DNA of 64,000 nt, from the NCBI GenBank assembly GCA_934462715.1, contig CAKSIJ010000014.1, positions 20,349-84,348 of the forward strand, in the 5' to 3' direction. The position numbers were made by a program, and so were the translations under genes. Below the pieces are notes generated by a model. That model was not told the origin of the DNA, did no database searches, and saw nothing but the letters and a program-made list of their open reading frames with translations. The number at the start of each line of letters is the position of its first letter. Position 1 is the first letter of the stretch. Of the stretch, positions 7,747 to 15,427 are shown piece after piece. Origin of the DNA: an uncultured Clostridia bacterium (lineage in GTDB: Bacteria > Bacillota > Clostridia > UBA1381).

Positions 7747-9942
7747 TCAGCCCACTATCTCATCCGGATCATCATACGCGGTTCTGGCAGGTATTACCCA
7801 AATCATCTGAGTGCGACTGTCCCACTCAACACGGCAATCCAGCGCATCTGTTATATCGCGGAGCTTAAAATAATTGTTTCCTTCAATATTATAGCAGGTT
7901 GCCTTAATCGGCACACCGTCAAGCGTTAAAAATGCCGATGACGAAAGAGCTGTTCTTTCGCTGCCGTCACCCGGCGTTAATTCACCGCCGACCGCTGTGT
8001 AATCATAAAAGCTCAGCATATCAATAGAATTTGTTGCACCGTCATACTTAATATCAAAGGTTTTAATGGTTCCGTCAAGGATTTTTGCAATATCCCTGAG
8101 CTTAAAGTAGTTGTTGTCGTCAATGTTATATGCGACTGTGTTAAATTTGCGTCCGTCCAGGCAAACAGTCTGTGTTTTTGCAACGGAATTTTTGCTGAAT
8201 CCGTTTCCCGGATAATAGGTAAATGTATCTTGCATATCATCCTCGTGAACCAGATAGCGAATCTCTCCGTTATAGAAAATAGTGTAGATTTTTCCTGTTA
8301 TAATCCAAGGGTCTATATCGTTGGGATCTACTCCGGGAATATCAAGCATATCTGCGTCTCGGTCAAACGAAAACTCTTCGATACCGTATACATTTACCCA
8401 TTCTCTGTCTTGTATTTTATTGATTTCACCGTTGTTTGAAAGAACCCACTTACTGTACTCTGTCATCTTATTCTCATCAGCGTTGATATATCCGTAACGG
8501 AAATCTTTCAGCTTTGCAAGTCCTTCAGCTGAATATGTCAGCGCACCCCACTCACCCCAAGGCGTATCTACGGACAAAACGCCGATAGGGGCACCGAGCG
8601 CCGCCGTATCCGCCGCAGACAGTGTTTTGGTTAAATCTCCGAGATTGCTTGTCGGAATGTAACATACCTTTGAGTTGAACCAGATTTTTGAATTTGTTCC
8701 GTCATAGTCCATCTCAACAACATCAATTGCCGCACCTTTTTTAACCGAACCGACAACCGAAGAGCCGTCAGAAATATCACAGTCAACAGCCGCTATTGCT
8801 TTGTAATGAGTTGTCGGTTTTTCGGTGTTTGCGAGCTGTGCATTCACATACTTTGCGTCAACATAATAAAGACCTTTTTTATAGTAAATTTTATAGTGAC
8901 CGTTTTGCGGAGTGGCATCTGCAATCTGAACCGACTGGTTGATTTTAATAATGCCCGATTTTACATAATCCTTATCATCGGGAGTGGTCTTAACCATTAA
9001 AAGTCCGGTTGCTTTGCCCACCGCCTCGATTTTCGGAGCGGTTGATACCTGATTGTTAATATCTAAAATATAACAATTTTTTCTCGGCAGGAAATATACA
9101 GCCGGCTTCCAGCTTGTGAAAGCAGTACCGTCTTTCTCGCCGCACTGTCTGATTGAACCGCGCGATTCGTCAACGCCGCCCTCACTCCATATGGCAACCC
9201 AATTCTCATTGTAGGCAACAACTTCAAACTCATTCGTTGTTGTAGCATAAAACGCTGTGTTTGCGTTTGCTTCTGTTCTGCTGTTTTCGGAAAACAGGGG
9301 TTCATATCCTATTGCTCTGAGCTCATCAAGTCTTCTGATATGATAATTAATCGGCGGATTGCCGGGATAAAACGAAGCTTTTACCGAGCCGATTTTTCCC
9401 TCATCGCCAATATGTACAATAGCCATTCCCACAAGCGGCAGCGAATCCGGCCGGCCGTGTCTTACCCATTCCGTCGGCACTTTGGCATAAAAATTTCTTT
9501 CCTCGCCCTCGGTTGTTTTGCTTCCGCCGTAGATATAATCTGAAAGAAATGTCATCTCTATTGCGTGCTGATACTTTTCGGTATCGGAAGACGCCCATTG
9601 TTTGTTTAACTCCTTTTCGGCAGTCTTGCCGGCTTCAAGTATCGGTGTTGTTTCACGAGCCGTTGTATAAGCAAGGACATATCCGACTGTGCCGTCAGAA
9701 AGCTGAATTTTATGAAACTTTCTGTTGTCCTCTCCGACTACATAAGGCTCCAGAACCGTCACTTTGGCTCCTTTGCTGACCTCGCCTACACCCCCTGAAT
9801 AAGCCGGGGTTTTTGTAACATTTACAGTGCCGCCGTATACAACATAGGCTGTATCGCCCGCCTTTAGTTCGGCTGCGGCAGACACAACAGTGCAAAGCAG
9901 CATAAATGCGCAAAGCACTGCCGTTAAAATTTTCTTCAACAC
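7747..9942 (-). CDS. Secreted SH3b / copper-amine-oxidase-type 'stalk' domain protein (element cargo)
   Basis: An exported protein of 731 residues with no recognised catalytic domain. It has a signal peptide (about 1-25, KKILTAVLCAFMLLC then VVSAAAE), an SH3b-like domain (about 28-95), a central domain of unknown type, further SH3b-like stretches (about 310-440), and two copies of the copper-amine-oxidase N-terminal-like 'stalk' repeat at the C-terminus. The repeats share the signature YNI-(D/E)-(D/G)-NNYFKLRDI. Such modules usually bind cell wall or other surface proteins. The GTG at 9942 has GGAGG seven bases upstream. It runs opposite to the recombinase and has its own sigma-A-type promoter, so it is probably made in growing cells. 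It looks like cargo of the element. Confidence 0.85.
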   Translation of the reverse strand: MLKKILTAVLCAFMLLCTVVSAAAELKAGDTAYVVYGGTVNVTKTPAYSGGVGEVSKGAKVTVLEPYVVGEDNRKFHKIQLSDGTVGYVLAYTTARETTPILEAGKTAEKELNKQWASSDTEKYQHAIEMTFLSDYIYGGSKTTEGEERNFYAKVPTEWVRHGRPDSLPLVGMAIVHIGDEGKIGSVKASFYPGNPPINYHIRRLDELRAIGYEPLFSENSRTEANANTAFYATTTNEFEVVAYNENWVAIWSEGGVDESRGSIRQCGEKDGTAFTSWKPAVYFLPRKNCYILDINNQVSTAPKIEAVGKATGLLMVKTTPDDKDYVKSGIIKINQSVQIADATPQNGHYKIYYKKGLYYVDAKYVNAQLANTEKPTTHYKAIAAVDCDISDGSSVVGSVKKGAAIDVVEMDYDGTNSKIWFNSKVCYIPTSNLGDLTKTLSAADTAALGAPIGVLSVDTPWGEWGALTYSAEGLAKLKDFRYGYINADENKMTEYSKWVLSNNGEINKIQDREWVNVYGIEEFSFDRDADMLDIPGVDPNDIDPWIITGKIYTIFYNGEIRYLVHEDDMQDTFTYYPGNGFSKNSVAKTQTVCLDGRKFNTVAYNIDDNNYFKLRDIAKILDGTIKTFDIKYDGATNSIDMLSFYDYTAVGGELTPGDGSERTALSSSAFLTLDGVPIKATCYNIEGNNYFKLRDITDALDCRVEWDSRTQMIWVIPARTAYDDPDEIVG

Positions 9943-9998
9943 AATAATTCCTCCTTTTGTTTTTTACGTTGATTTATTAGAATTTGTGTATTACAATT

Positions 9999-10027
9999 AT
10001 TATATACCATATTGATGTAATATGCAA
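9999..10027 (-). promoter_or_regulatory. Sigma-A-type promoter of the cargo gene
   Basis: TTGCAT (10022-10027) and TATAAT (9999-10004) are separated by 17 bases on the minus strand, about 55 bases before the GTG start. Confidence 0.7.
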
Positions 10028-10179
10028 GATGGTTTAAAAAATTTATGTTAAAATTGTGAAATATGTCAGAAATATAATTTATGTATTCTTTATCCATAGA
10101 CTGCACCCCCTCTTTCATATACTCGGCACTTCCGGCGGCGAATATAAAAGCGCAGGCATAACACCGCCGGTTCGGACAC

Positions 10180-10365
10180 CGTAAAAAAATCTCACAAACT
10201 CCTTACTTATGCGGCAGTAACAGCCGGATAGACGGCGTTGTGCAAAAAGACAAATTATATATGATTCCCGAAGACGCACCAAAATCTGTTGACGCAAGAA
10301 TGATTAAAGGAATAAAACGAACTTGGATGTATGAGTATGCAGTAAAATTAAATCACAAAAATTGA
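10180..10365 (+). pseudogene. Remnant of an excisionase/MerR-type HTH protein
   Basis: An open frame without a start codon reads RIDGVVQKDKLYMIPEDAPK and then SVDARMIKG before a stop at 10363. This resembles the C-terminal end of small helix-turn-helix proteins found in clostridial mobile elements (pattern R-I-x-G-V/A...K...IP-x-DA-x-x-P-x-D-x-R). No ribosome-binding site or N-terminal helix was found, so it is probably decayed. The stop lies inside the sigma-E-like promoter of the recombinase operon. Confidence 0.4.
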
Positions 10366-10392
10366 ATATTTGGATTTTGACGGACATAGTAT
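10364..10392 (+). promoter_or_regulatory. Sigma-E-like promoter of the recombinase operon
   Basis: GAATATT (10364-10370) fits the sigma-E -35 consensus KMATATT. After exactly 14 bases, CATAGTAT (10385-10392) fits the -10 consensus CATACAHT at six of eight positions. It lies about 40 bases before a small ORF with a strong ribosome-binding site. The -10 also resembles sigma-K boxes (CATANNNT). Confidence 0.55.
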
Positions 10393-10432
10393 GTAACGTA
10401 AATCTAATTTGGAAATGGAGGACTAATGTTAT

Positions 10433-10612
10433 ATGAAAGGACAAGTTTTACATATAACCTTCCACAATCCAAATACAATATCAGACTCTGAAAAAATAGC
10501 CGGTGAATTTATTTCACGGGCGGCAACTGGAGTATTAACCAAAATGATTTTAGATAATCAGGAAAAACGTACCTTAACAAACAACTCTGAATCAGAAAGT
10601 GATTTGGATTAG
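10433..10612 (+). CDS. Small protein upstream of the recombinase; candidate recombination directionality factor
   Basis: A 59-residue ORF beginning MKGQVLHITFHNPNTISDSE and ending in an acidic tail (ESESDLD). The ATG at 10433 has GGAGG 11 bases upstream. An alternative ATG at 10426 gives only 21 codons in another frame. It sits between a sigma-E-like promoter and the serine recombinase, 123 bases before the recombinase start and on the same strand. I do not recognise a characterised family, and there is no zinc ribbon, membrane segment or signal peptide. Serine recombinases need a small partner protein for excision, and in the C. difficile skin element that partner is encoded within the element. 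Position and size make this the best candidate here. Confidence 0.6.
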   Translation: MKGQVLHITFHNPNTISDSEKIAGEFISRAATGVLTKMILDNQEKRTLTNNSESESDLD

Positions 10613-10735
10613 GAAATAAATAGAAAACATACTCTGCCCGAACGATATTTTGAGGGTGGGGTATTGTTTTAATCAAAGTGAAAAACATATCCAAACTTAC
10701 AGACAACAGTGTAAAATGAACGGAAGTGAGATTTT

Positions 10736-12238
10736 ATGAAACTCGGTGTGTATTGCAGAGTGTCGACCGACAAGTTAGACCAGTTAAACAGTTTGGAAAC
10801 TCAAAAAATGTTCTTTGAAGAATTTGCTGAAAAAAACGATCACACGCTTGTGAAAATATATGCCGACGAGGGAATTTCGGGGACTCAGCTTAAAAAGCGA
10901 ACGGCATTTTTGGAAATGATGCACGATGCGGAGCTGGGGAAATTCGATATGGTCGTGACAAAAGACGTGTCACGAATGGCAAGAAATGTGCTGGATTTTC
11001 TGCAATCAATCAGAAAACTAAAATCAATGGGAATACCGGTTCTGTTTGTCAACACAAACCTATCTACGCAGGACGGCGAAATGATGCTGACAATGCTTGC
11101 AACCGTTGCACAGGAAGAAAGCAGAAATACCTCGTCAAGAATAAAATTCAGCAAGCGCCTGAATGCCGAAAAAGGGAGAGTCCCGAACCTTGTCTACGGC
11201 TATGACAAAATTATCGGCGAATACTTTAATCTCAACATCAACGAATTTGAGGCGGACATCGTACGGCAGATTTATAAAATGTATATCTGCGACAATCTGG
11301 GTGCCGGCAAAATTGCGAAAATACTGAACGAAAAGAATATAAAAACCAAACGGGGATATAAATGGTCACAAAACGCAATTTGCAGACTGATAGCAAATGA
11401 AATTTATACCGGCATAATCGTAAACGGAAAACAGGAAATCGGCGATTTTCTGACAAATGAGAGGATTAACAAACCCGAAGAAGAATGGAAGATTTTCGAG
11501 CGGCGAAACCTTGCAATCATAGACCGTGAAACCTATGAAAAGGCACAGTGCATTATGGCAGAAAACGCAACGAAATTCAAGTCAGACGGCACGAGAAGAA
11601 ATTGCAAAAACATATTCAGCACCCTGATTAAATGCGCCGACTGCGGGCATTTTTTCCGCCGTACAAAACGCCAGATTAAAAACGGCGAAAAAATCAGTTG
11701 GGTGTGCTGCGGACGAAACTTGCAGGGTAAGAACTCGTGCGGCAACAAAATCGTTATTGACGAGGGCGCGCTTTTAAACTCAATAAGGGAATATCTTTCG
11801 GGGCTTATCTCTGACAAGCAGAGGGTTATCAAAAAAATCGTTTCTGATTTCAACAAAAGCTACGAGCCGATGAATAAGAACCGAAAAACGAAAAAAGAGC
11901 TTGAAAAGGAAATAGAAAAGCTCAAAAAGAGCCGCCGGAAATACATTGATATGTACGACAACGATGTTATATCAATGGACGATTTAAAAGAGAAATCGGC
12001 TTCGATAAATGCCGAAATAAAACACATTGAAGAAAAGCTGAAAATGGCACGGTACGGAATTACACAGGGCGAAAAGCTGCAAACAGGGCTTGCAGACACC
12101 TTCAAAACCATCGGCGACATATTAAACTCCGCCGAGATTACAAATGAAATGTTAAAGCAGGTTATCGACCTTATTGAAGTATCGTCCGCCGGTCAGGTTG
12201 ACATATACTTAAAACTGCTGACCGACAAAAGGGCTTGA
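10736..12238 (+). CDS. Large serine recombinase, SpoIVCA-type
   Basis: A site-specific recombinase of 500 residues, the same length as SpoIVCA, which excises the sigK skin element. The resolvase catalytic domain (about 1-150) starts KLGVYCRVSTD, with the nucleophilic Ser10 and catalytic arginines in KDVSRMARN. It is followed by the recombinase domain (about 160-265), a zinc-ribbon (Cys300, Cys303, then WVCCGR and a later Cys) and a long coiled coil (about 375-445, KTKKELEKEIEKLKKSRRKY). The ATG at 10736 follows GGAAGTGAG by five bases. The gene stops 27 bases before the right element junction. No frameshift or missing active-site residue is visible, so it should be active. The likely job is mother-cell excision of the element to rebuild spoIIID. 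Confidence 0.96.
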   Translation: MKLGVYCRVSTDKLDQLNSLETQKMFFEEFAEKNDHTLVKIYADEGISGTQLKKRTAFLEMMHDAELGKFDMVVTKDVSRMARNVLDFLQSIRKLKSMGIPVLFVNTNLSTQDGEMMLTMLATVAQEESRNTSSRIKFSKRLNAEKGRVPNLVYGYDKIIGEYFNLNINEFEADIVRQIYKMYICDNLGAGKIAKILNEKNIKTKRGYKWSQNAICRLIANEIYTGIIVNGKQEIGDFLTNERINKPEEEWKIFERRNLAIIDRETYEKAQCIMAENATKFKSDGTRRNCKNIFSTLIKCADCGHFFRRTKRQIKNGEKISWVCCGRNLQGKNSCGNKIVIDEGALLNSIREYLSGLISDKQRVIKKIVSDFNKSYEPMNKNRKTKKELEKEIEKLKKSRRKYIDMYDNDVISMDDLKEKSASINAEIKHIEEKLKMARYGITQGEKLQTGLADTFKTIGDILNSAEITNEMLKQVIDLIEVSSAGQVDIYLKLLTDKRA

Positions 12239-12250
12239 CAAAAAGTATCA

Positions 12251-12286
12251 ATTTAATGACAACCGTACATAAAGATATTACAGAAC
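12251..12286 (+). other. Right element junction (att site)
   Basis: CAACCGTACATA (12260-12271) carries the core shared with the left junction, with the inferred crossover CA at 12268-12269. The 17 bases before the CA (12251-12267) are inverted-complementary at 13 of 17 positions to 7524-7540. The circular product would therefore carry a symmetric attP centred on CA, as serine recombinase sites usually are. Confidence 0.85.
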
Positions 12287-12426
12287 GTTTAAGGCAAATA
12301 AACCCAAGACTTGCCGACGAGGCGGCGGCAGTTTTAATGGAGAACAAAGCCGAAAGGCACATAAGAGGCGGACTTGCGACCAAAGAAAAATACATAAAAC
12401 TAAAAAAAGAAAAAAATACATACTGA
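12265..12426 (+). CDS. spoIIID: spoIIID, 3' part
   Basis: The C-terminal half of SpoIIID continues from the shared GTACATA core: VHKDITERLRQINPRLADE, then the family-typical tail ERHIRGGLATKEKYIKLKKE. B. subtilis SpoIIID has the very similar HKDLTERLPEINPDLANEV and IRHLRGGEATKLKYK. The C-terminal basic region contacts DNA and is essential. The frame is open from a TTG at 12235 that overlaps the recombinase stop, but no SpoIIID-like sequence precedes 12265. The part from the core to the stop is 162 bases, a multiple of three, so recombination keeps the frame. Confidence 0.93.
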   Translation, partial: VHKDITERLRQINPRLADEAAAVLMENKAERHIRGGLATKEKYIKLKKEKNTY

Positions 12427-12437
12427 TTAAAAACGAA

Positions 12438-12464
12438 AGGGGCTGAATCGGTCATTCAGCCCCT
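12438..12464 (+). terminator. Hairpin after spoIIID
   Basis: An 11-bp perfect stem AGGGGCTGAAT/ATTCAGCCCCT with a 5-base loop begins 12 bases past the spoIIID stop. No good U-tract follows, so it is either a weak terminator or an mRNA-stabilising hairpin. Confidence 0.6.
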
Positions 12465-12655
12465 CACGCCGTTGAAAATTCCTTTGTTATTAAGTAAAGA
12501 AGCGGTGCAAGCTGCTTTAAAATTGCAGTTTTTGAACTGTCGGTTTCAGATAACCCAATGTAAGTAAAGCCGTAATACAGAACAATTGCAAATACGCCAT
12601 AAGGCAAATATTTAATAAATTTTTCATTGTCGGCTTTACTATATGCGATTCGGAA
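12464..12655 (-). pseudogene. Remnant of an EamA/DMT-family permease
   Basis: On the minus strand an open but startless frame reads YLPYGVFAIVLYYGFTYIGL, then SETDSSKTAILKQLAPLLY before a premature stop (TGA, 12464-12466). The pattern of a hydrophobic helix, a Y-x-G-L-x-x-T/S-S-x-S-K-x-A motif and a following A/P-LL helix is typical of EamA transporters, which are about 300 residues long. Only about 60 residues remain. It is unlikely to be functional. Confidence 0.4.
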
Positions 12656-12744
12656 AAATATGTAAAATTATATATGAAAGAGTGTTGAGAATAAACCGCA
12701 TATCCGCAATACGGATATTTTCTTTTTACCGATTGACACAAAAC

Positions 12745-12772
12745 AGCGCAGCAGTCATAAAGCCGCTGCGCT
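12745..12772 (-). terminator. Terminator downstream of glgD
   Basis: The 8-bp stem AGCGCAGC/GCTGCGCT is followed on the minus strand by GTTTTGTGT. It lies 63 bases past the glgD stop. Confidence 0.55.
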
Positions 12773-12834
12773 ATAAAGATCTGATTTTTCGGTTCACATC
12801 AAAAAGTCCTGTGTCTTTTAAAGCATACAAAACA

Positions 12835-13950
12835 TTAAACCTTTGCACCCTTGGCAATAGGCACGGGATAGCTTTTCTGTCCTATAAGAGTTTTACCGTC
12901 ATCGATTGTAACCTCTTTATCAAACACAACATATTCAAGATTGACATTTTCGCCGATCACGGAATCCTGCATTATGATAGAGTTTTTAACAACCGCTCCC
13001 TTTTTAATGACAACACCTCTTGAAATTATCGAATTGATTACTGTGCCGTTGATAACACATCCGTTTGAGATAAGGCTGTTATCGGTAACTGCGTCCGAGC
13101 CGTAAATAGTGGGCGCCAAATCCTTATTCTTGGTATAAATCGGATTTTTCTGATTAAACAGCTCAGCTCTGTGTTCGTCATCAAGGAATATCATATTGTT
13201 TTCATAATATGATTTCAGCGAATCCACAATATCGCAATATCCGTCAAATTTATAGCCGGTTATAATCATACCCTGAAGCTTTTTGGAAAGAGAATCCTTT
13301 ATCAGGTCATGATCTCCTCTTGAAATAGCTTCGTCTATTATGCTCTCGAGCAAAGCTTTTTCCATGACATATATATCAAGGCTTGCATATCCCGATTTCG
13401 GATACTGCGGCTTAACCTCAATATCGGTAACACGTCCGTTTTCATCAATATCTATCAATGTAAAGCGTGACAAGTCGGATTCCTCTGCACCGGTCATATC
13501 CTTATATACAACCGTAATATCCGACTGATTTTCGATATGTTTGTCAACAACCTCCGCAAGGTTGATATTATAAACAGCATTGCCGAGTGATAAAATTACA
13601 TATGTCTGGTTGCTTCTGTTTAAAAATCTTCTTGCTCCGGCAAGCATATCTATGTTTCCTCTCGATCTTCCGTAGTCCATTGCATCGAGATTCGGCGGAA
13701 GAACGTTAAGACCCTGATTATTTCTGTCAAGATCCCACGGGCTTCCCGATTTTACATGGTCCATAAGAGAAGAATAGTTTGCTTCGGTTATAAGACCTAT
13801 ATTTGTAATACCTGCATTCGCCATATTTGAAAGCACAAAATCTATAATTCTGTAGCTTCCTGCAATCGGAAGCGCACTGACTGCTCTTCTGTCGGTGATC
13901 GGAGGTATTTTATCATTGTTTGCTACAATAATACCCATTGTATCTCTCAT
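12835..13950 (-). CDS. glgD: Glucose-1-phosphate adenylyltransferase regulatory subunit GlgD
   Basis: A paralogue of GlgC that partners with it in Firmicutes ADP-glucose pyrophosphorylase. It has a nucleotidyltransferase fold followed by a left-handed beta-helix of hexapeptide repeats (about 275-350, NSLISNGCVINGTVINSIIS). The usual catalytic GGxGTRL loop is replaced by VANNDKIPPITDRRA, as in other GlgD proteins, so it is probably a modulatory subunit. The open frame begins at 13959, but that ATG abuts AAAGGA. The ATG at 13950 has nine-base spacing and is preferred (371 residues). It follows glgC by 34 bases in the glgBCD operon. No glycogen synthase gene is in the window. Confidence 0.93.
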   Translation of the reverse strand: MRDTMGIIVANNDKIPPITDRRAVSALPIAGSYRIIDFVLSNMANAGITNIGLITEANYSSLMDHVKSGSPWDLDRNNQGLNVLPPNLDAMDYGRSRGNIDMLAGARRFLNRSNQTYVILSLGNAVYNINLAEVVDKHIENQSDITVVYKDMTGAEESDLSRFTLIDIDENGRVTDIEVKPQYPKSGYASLDIYVMEKALLESIIDEAISRGDHDLIKDSLSKKLQGMIITGYKFDGYCDIVDSLKSYYENNMIFLDDEHRAELFNQKNPIYTKNKDLAPTIYGSDAVTDNSLISNGCVINGTVINSIISRGVVIKKGAVVKNSIIMQDSVIGENVNLEYVVFDKEVTIDDGKTLIGQKSYPVPIAKGAKV

Positions 13951-13984
13951 TGTTTTCATTCCTTTCCGTGCTTATTGCCCTGCG

Positions 13985-15199
13985 TCAGATATTGTTGACT
14001 TCTACCATTGATCCTTTCGGTATTTCCGCTCCGTCATTGACCTTGCAGCCGCCCTCCAAAAGTACAATATCATCACTGCAAAGATGAGAAGCATATTTGT
14101 TGTCCTCGCATGACGTTGTTCCTACCTTTGCATTTTCACCTATAATACATTCCGGTCCGATAACCGCCTTATGAATAACAGCATTTTTGCCTATTCTGAC
14201 ATCGGACATGATTACCGAATCAATAATTTCCGCCCCTTCCTCAATCGTAACTCCCGAGGAGATAACAGAGTGCTTTACCGTACCCTTTATTGTGCAGCCG
14301 TCGGTAACGGTGCTGTTCTTAACGCAGGCTCCGTTACTGATATAATGCGGTGCAAGCGGTTTATTTCTGGAATATATATTCCAAAGTCTTTCTGTAATAT
14401 CAAACTTGGGCGGAACATCGAGCAAATCCATGTTTGCCTCCCAAAGACTGCTTATCGTTCCTACGTCTTTCCAGTAATCGCTGAACTTCCAGCTCATCAT
14501 TTTTTCGCCGTTTTTGAGCATTGCCGGAATAATGTTTTTACCGAAATCGTTTGACGATTCGGGATCAGTCTCGTCCTCGGTAAGATATTTTTTTAAAATC
14601 GCATAATCGAAAATGTAAATACCCATTGAAGCAAGGTTGCTTTTCGGGTTTTTCGGTTTTTCTTCAAATTCAACTATCATGCCGTCTTCGTCCACGTTCA
14701 TGATACCGAATCTGCTTGCCTCCTCCCACGGCACGGGCATTACCGCAATCGTTATTGCAGCGCCCGACTTTTTATGTGCTTTCAGCATTTCTCCGTAATG
14801 CATTTTATATATATGGTCGCCCGAAAGAATCAGAACATTCTTAGGGTTAAAGCGTTCAAGGAACATCAGGTTCTGGTATATGGCATTTGCGGTACCCTTG
14901 TACCACTCGCCTGCTTTTGCGCTCTGATAAGGCGGCAGAACATACACACCACCGTGATTACGGTCAAGATCCCATGGGCTGCCGTTTCCTATATAAGTAT
15001 TAAGCACCAGTGGCTGATACTGTGTTAAAACACCGACAGTATCTATTCCGGAATGTACACAGTTGGATAAAGGAAAGTCGATTATTCTGTACTTTCCTCC
15101 GAACTCAACCGCCGGCTTTGCAACATTTTTTGTCAATGCGCCGAGTCTGCTGCCCTGACCTCCGGCAAGAACCATAGCAACACAATCTTTTGAAATCAT
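13985..15199 (-). CDS. glgC: Glucose-1-phosphate adenylyltransferase GlgC
   Basis: Makes ADP-glucose from glucose-1-phosphate and ATP, the committed step of glycogen synthesis. The N-terminal catalytic domain has the pyrophosphorylase loop VLAGGQGSRLGALT, the substrate lysine region KPAVEFGGKYRIIDFPLSN, and LSGDHIYKM. The C-terminal left-handed beta-helix begins near residue 290. Several in-frame starts exist (15235, 15211, 15199). AAAGGA sits 12 bases before the ATG at 15199 and only one base before 15211, so I take 15199 (404 residues). The gene lies between glgB and glgD on the same strand. Confidence 0.95.
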   Translation of the reverse strand: MISKDCVAMVLAGGQGSRLGALTKNVAKPAVEFGGKYRIIDFPLSNCVHSGIDTVGVLTQYQPLVLNTYIGNGSPWDLDRNHGGVYVLPPYQSAKAGEWYKGTANAIYQNLMFLERFNPKNVLILSGDHIYKMHYGEMLKAHKKSGAAITIAVMPVPWEEASRFGIMNVDEDGMIVEFEEKPKNPKSNLASMGIYIFDYAILKKYLTEDETDPESSNDFGKNIIPAMLKNGEKMMSWKFSDYWKDVGTISSLWEANMDLLDVPPKFDITERLWNIYSRNKPLAPHYISNGACVKNSTVTDGCTIKGTVKHSVISSGVTIEEGAEIIDSVIMSDVRIGKNAVIHKAVIGPECIIGENAKVGTTSCEDNKYASHLCSDDIVLLEGGCKVNDGAEIPKGSMVEVNNI

Positions 15200-15300
15200 A
15201 TTTATACCCATTCCTTTCCGTGCCGTAAGGCACAAAACCGAAGCCTGAAAAAAATCACCCGCAAGTAACTGCTTTGCAGTAAGTTGTGCTGTACACCGGT

Positions 15301-15398
15301 ACTGCTCACTGCGGTTCGATCACTGAATGGCTCTGACAATTAACTGAATTGTCATTCACTCCCATTCAGCCGATTCGCTTCCACGAGCAAAAAGCAGT
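15301..15398. other. Nested inverted repeats between glgB and glgC
   Basis: Three stems nest in the glgB-glgC gap: outer ACTGCT/AGCAGT, middle TGAATGG/CCATTCA, inner TGACAATT/AATTGTCA with a five-base loop. No U-tract follows. It could be a processing site or a structured leader that sets the glgC level. Confidence 0.5.
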
Positions 15399-15427
15399 GC
15401 TATGGGCGATATTATTCAGACTTTTCC

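Larger units (their letters stand above)
7522..12267 (+). mobile_element. 4,746-bp 'skin-like' recombinase element interrupting spoIIID
   Basis: The element is bounded by the CA crossover dinucleotides in the left (7522-7523) and right (12268-12269) junctions. It carries a secreted cargo protein (minus strand), an excisionase-like remnant, a small ORF that may be a directionality factor, and a large serine recombinase whose gene ends 27 bases before the right core. Excision restores an intact in-frame spoIIID. This parallels the skin element in sigK, excised by SpoIVCA in the mother cell, but the target gene differs. The recombinase operon has a sigma-E-like promoter. Confidence 0.9.

Noticed and set aside
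10115..10297. Minus-strand 60-codon frame in the element
   Set aside because: Shadow of the excisionase-like remnant on the other strand, with no similarity or ribosome-binding site of its own.
12517..12741. 74-codon minus-strand frame
   Set aside because: The permease-like remnant is in a different frame. This one has no family pattern and no ribosome-binding site.
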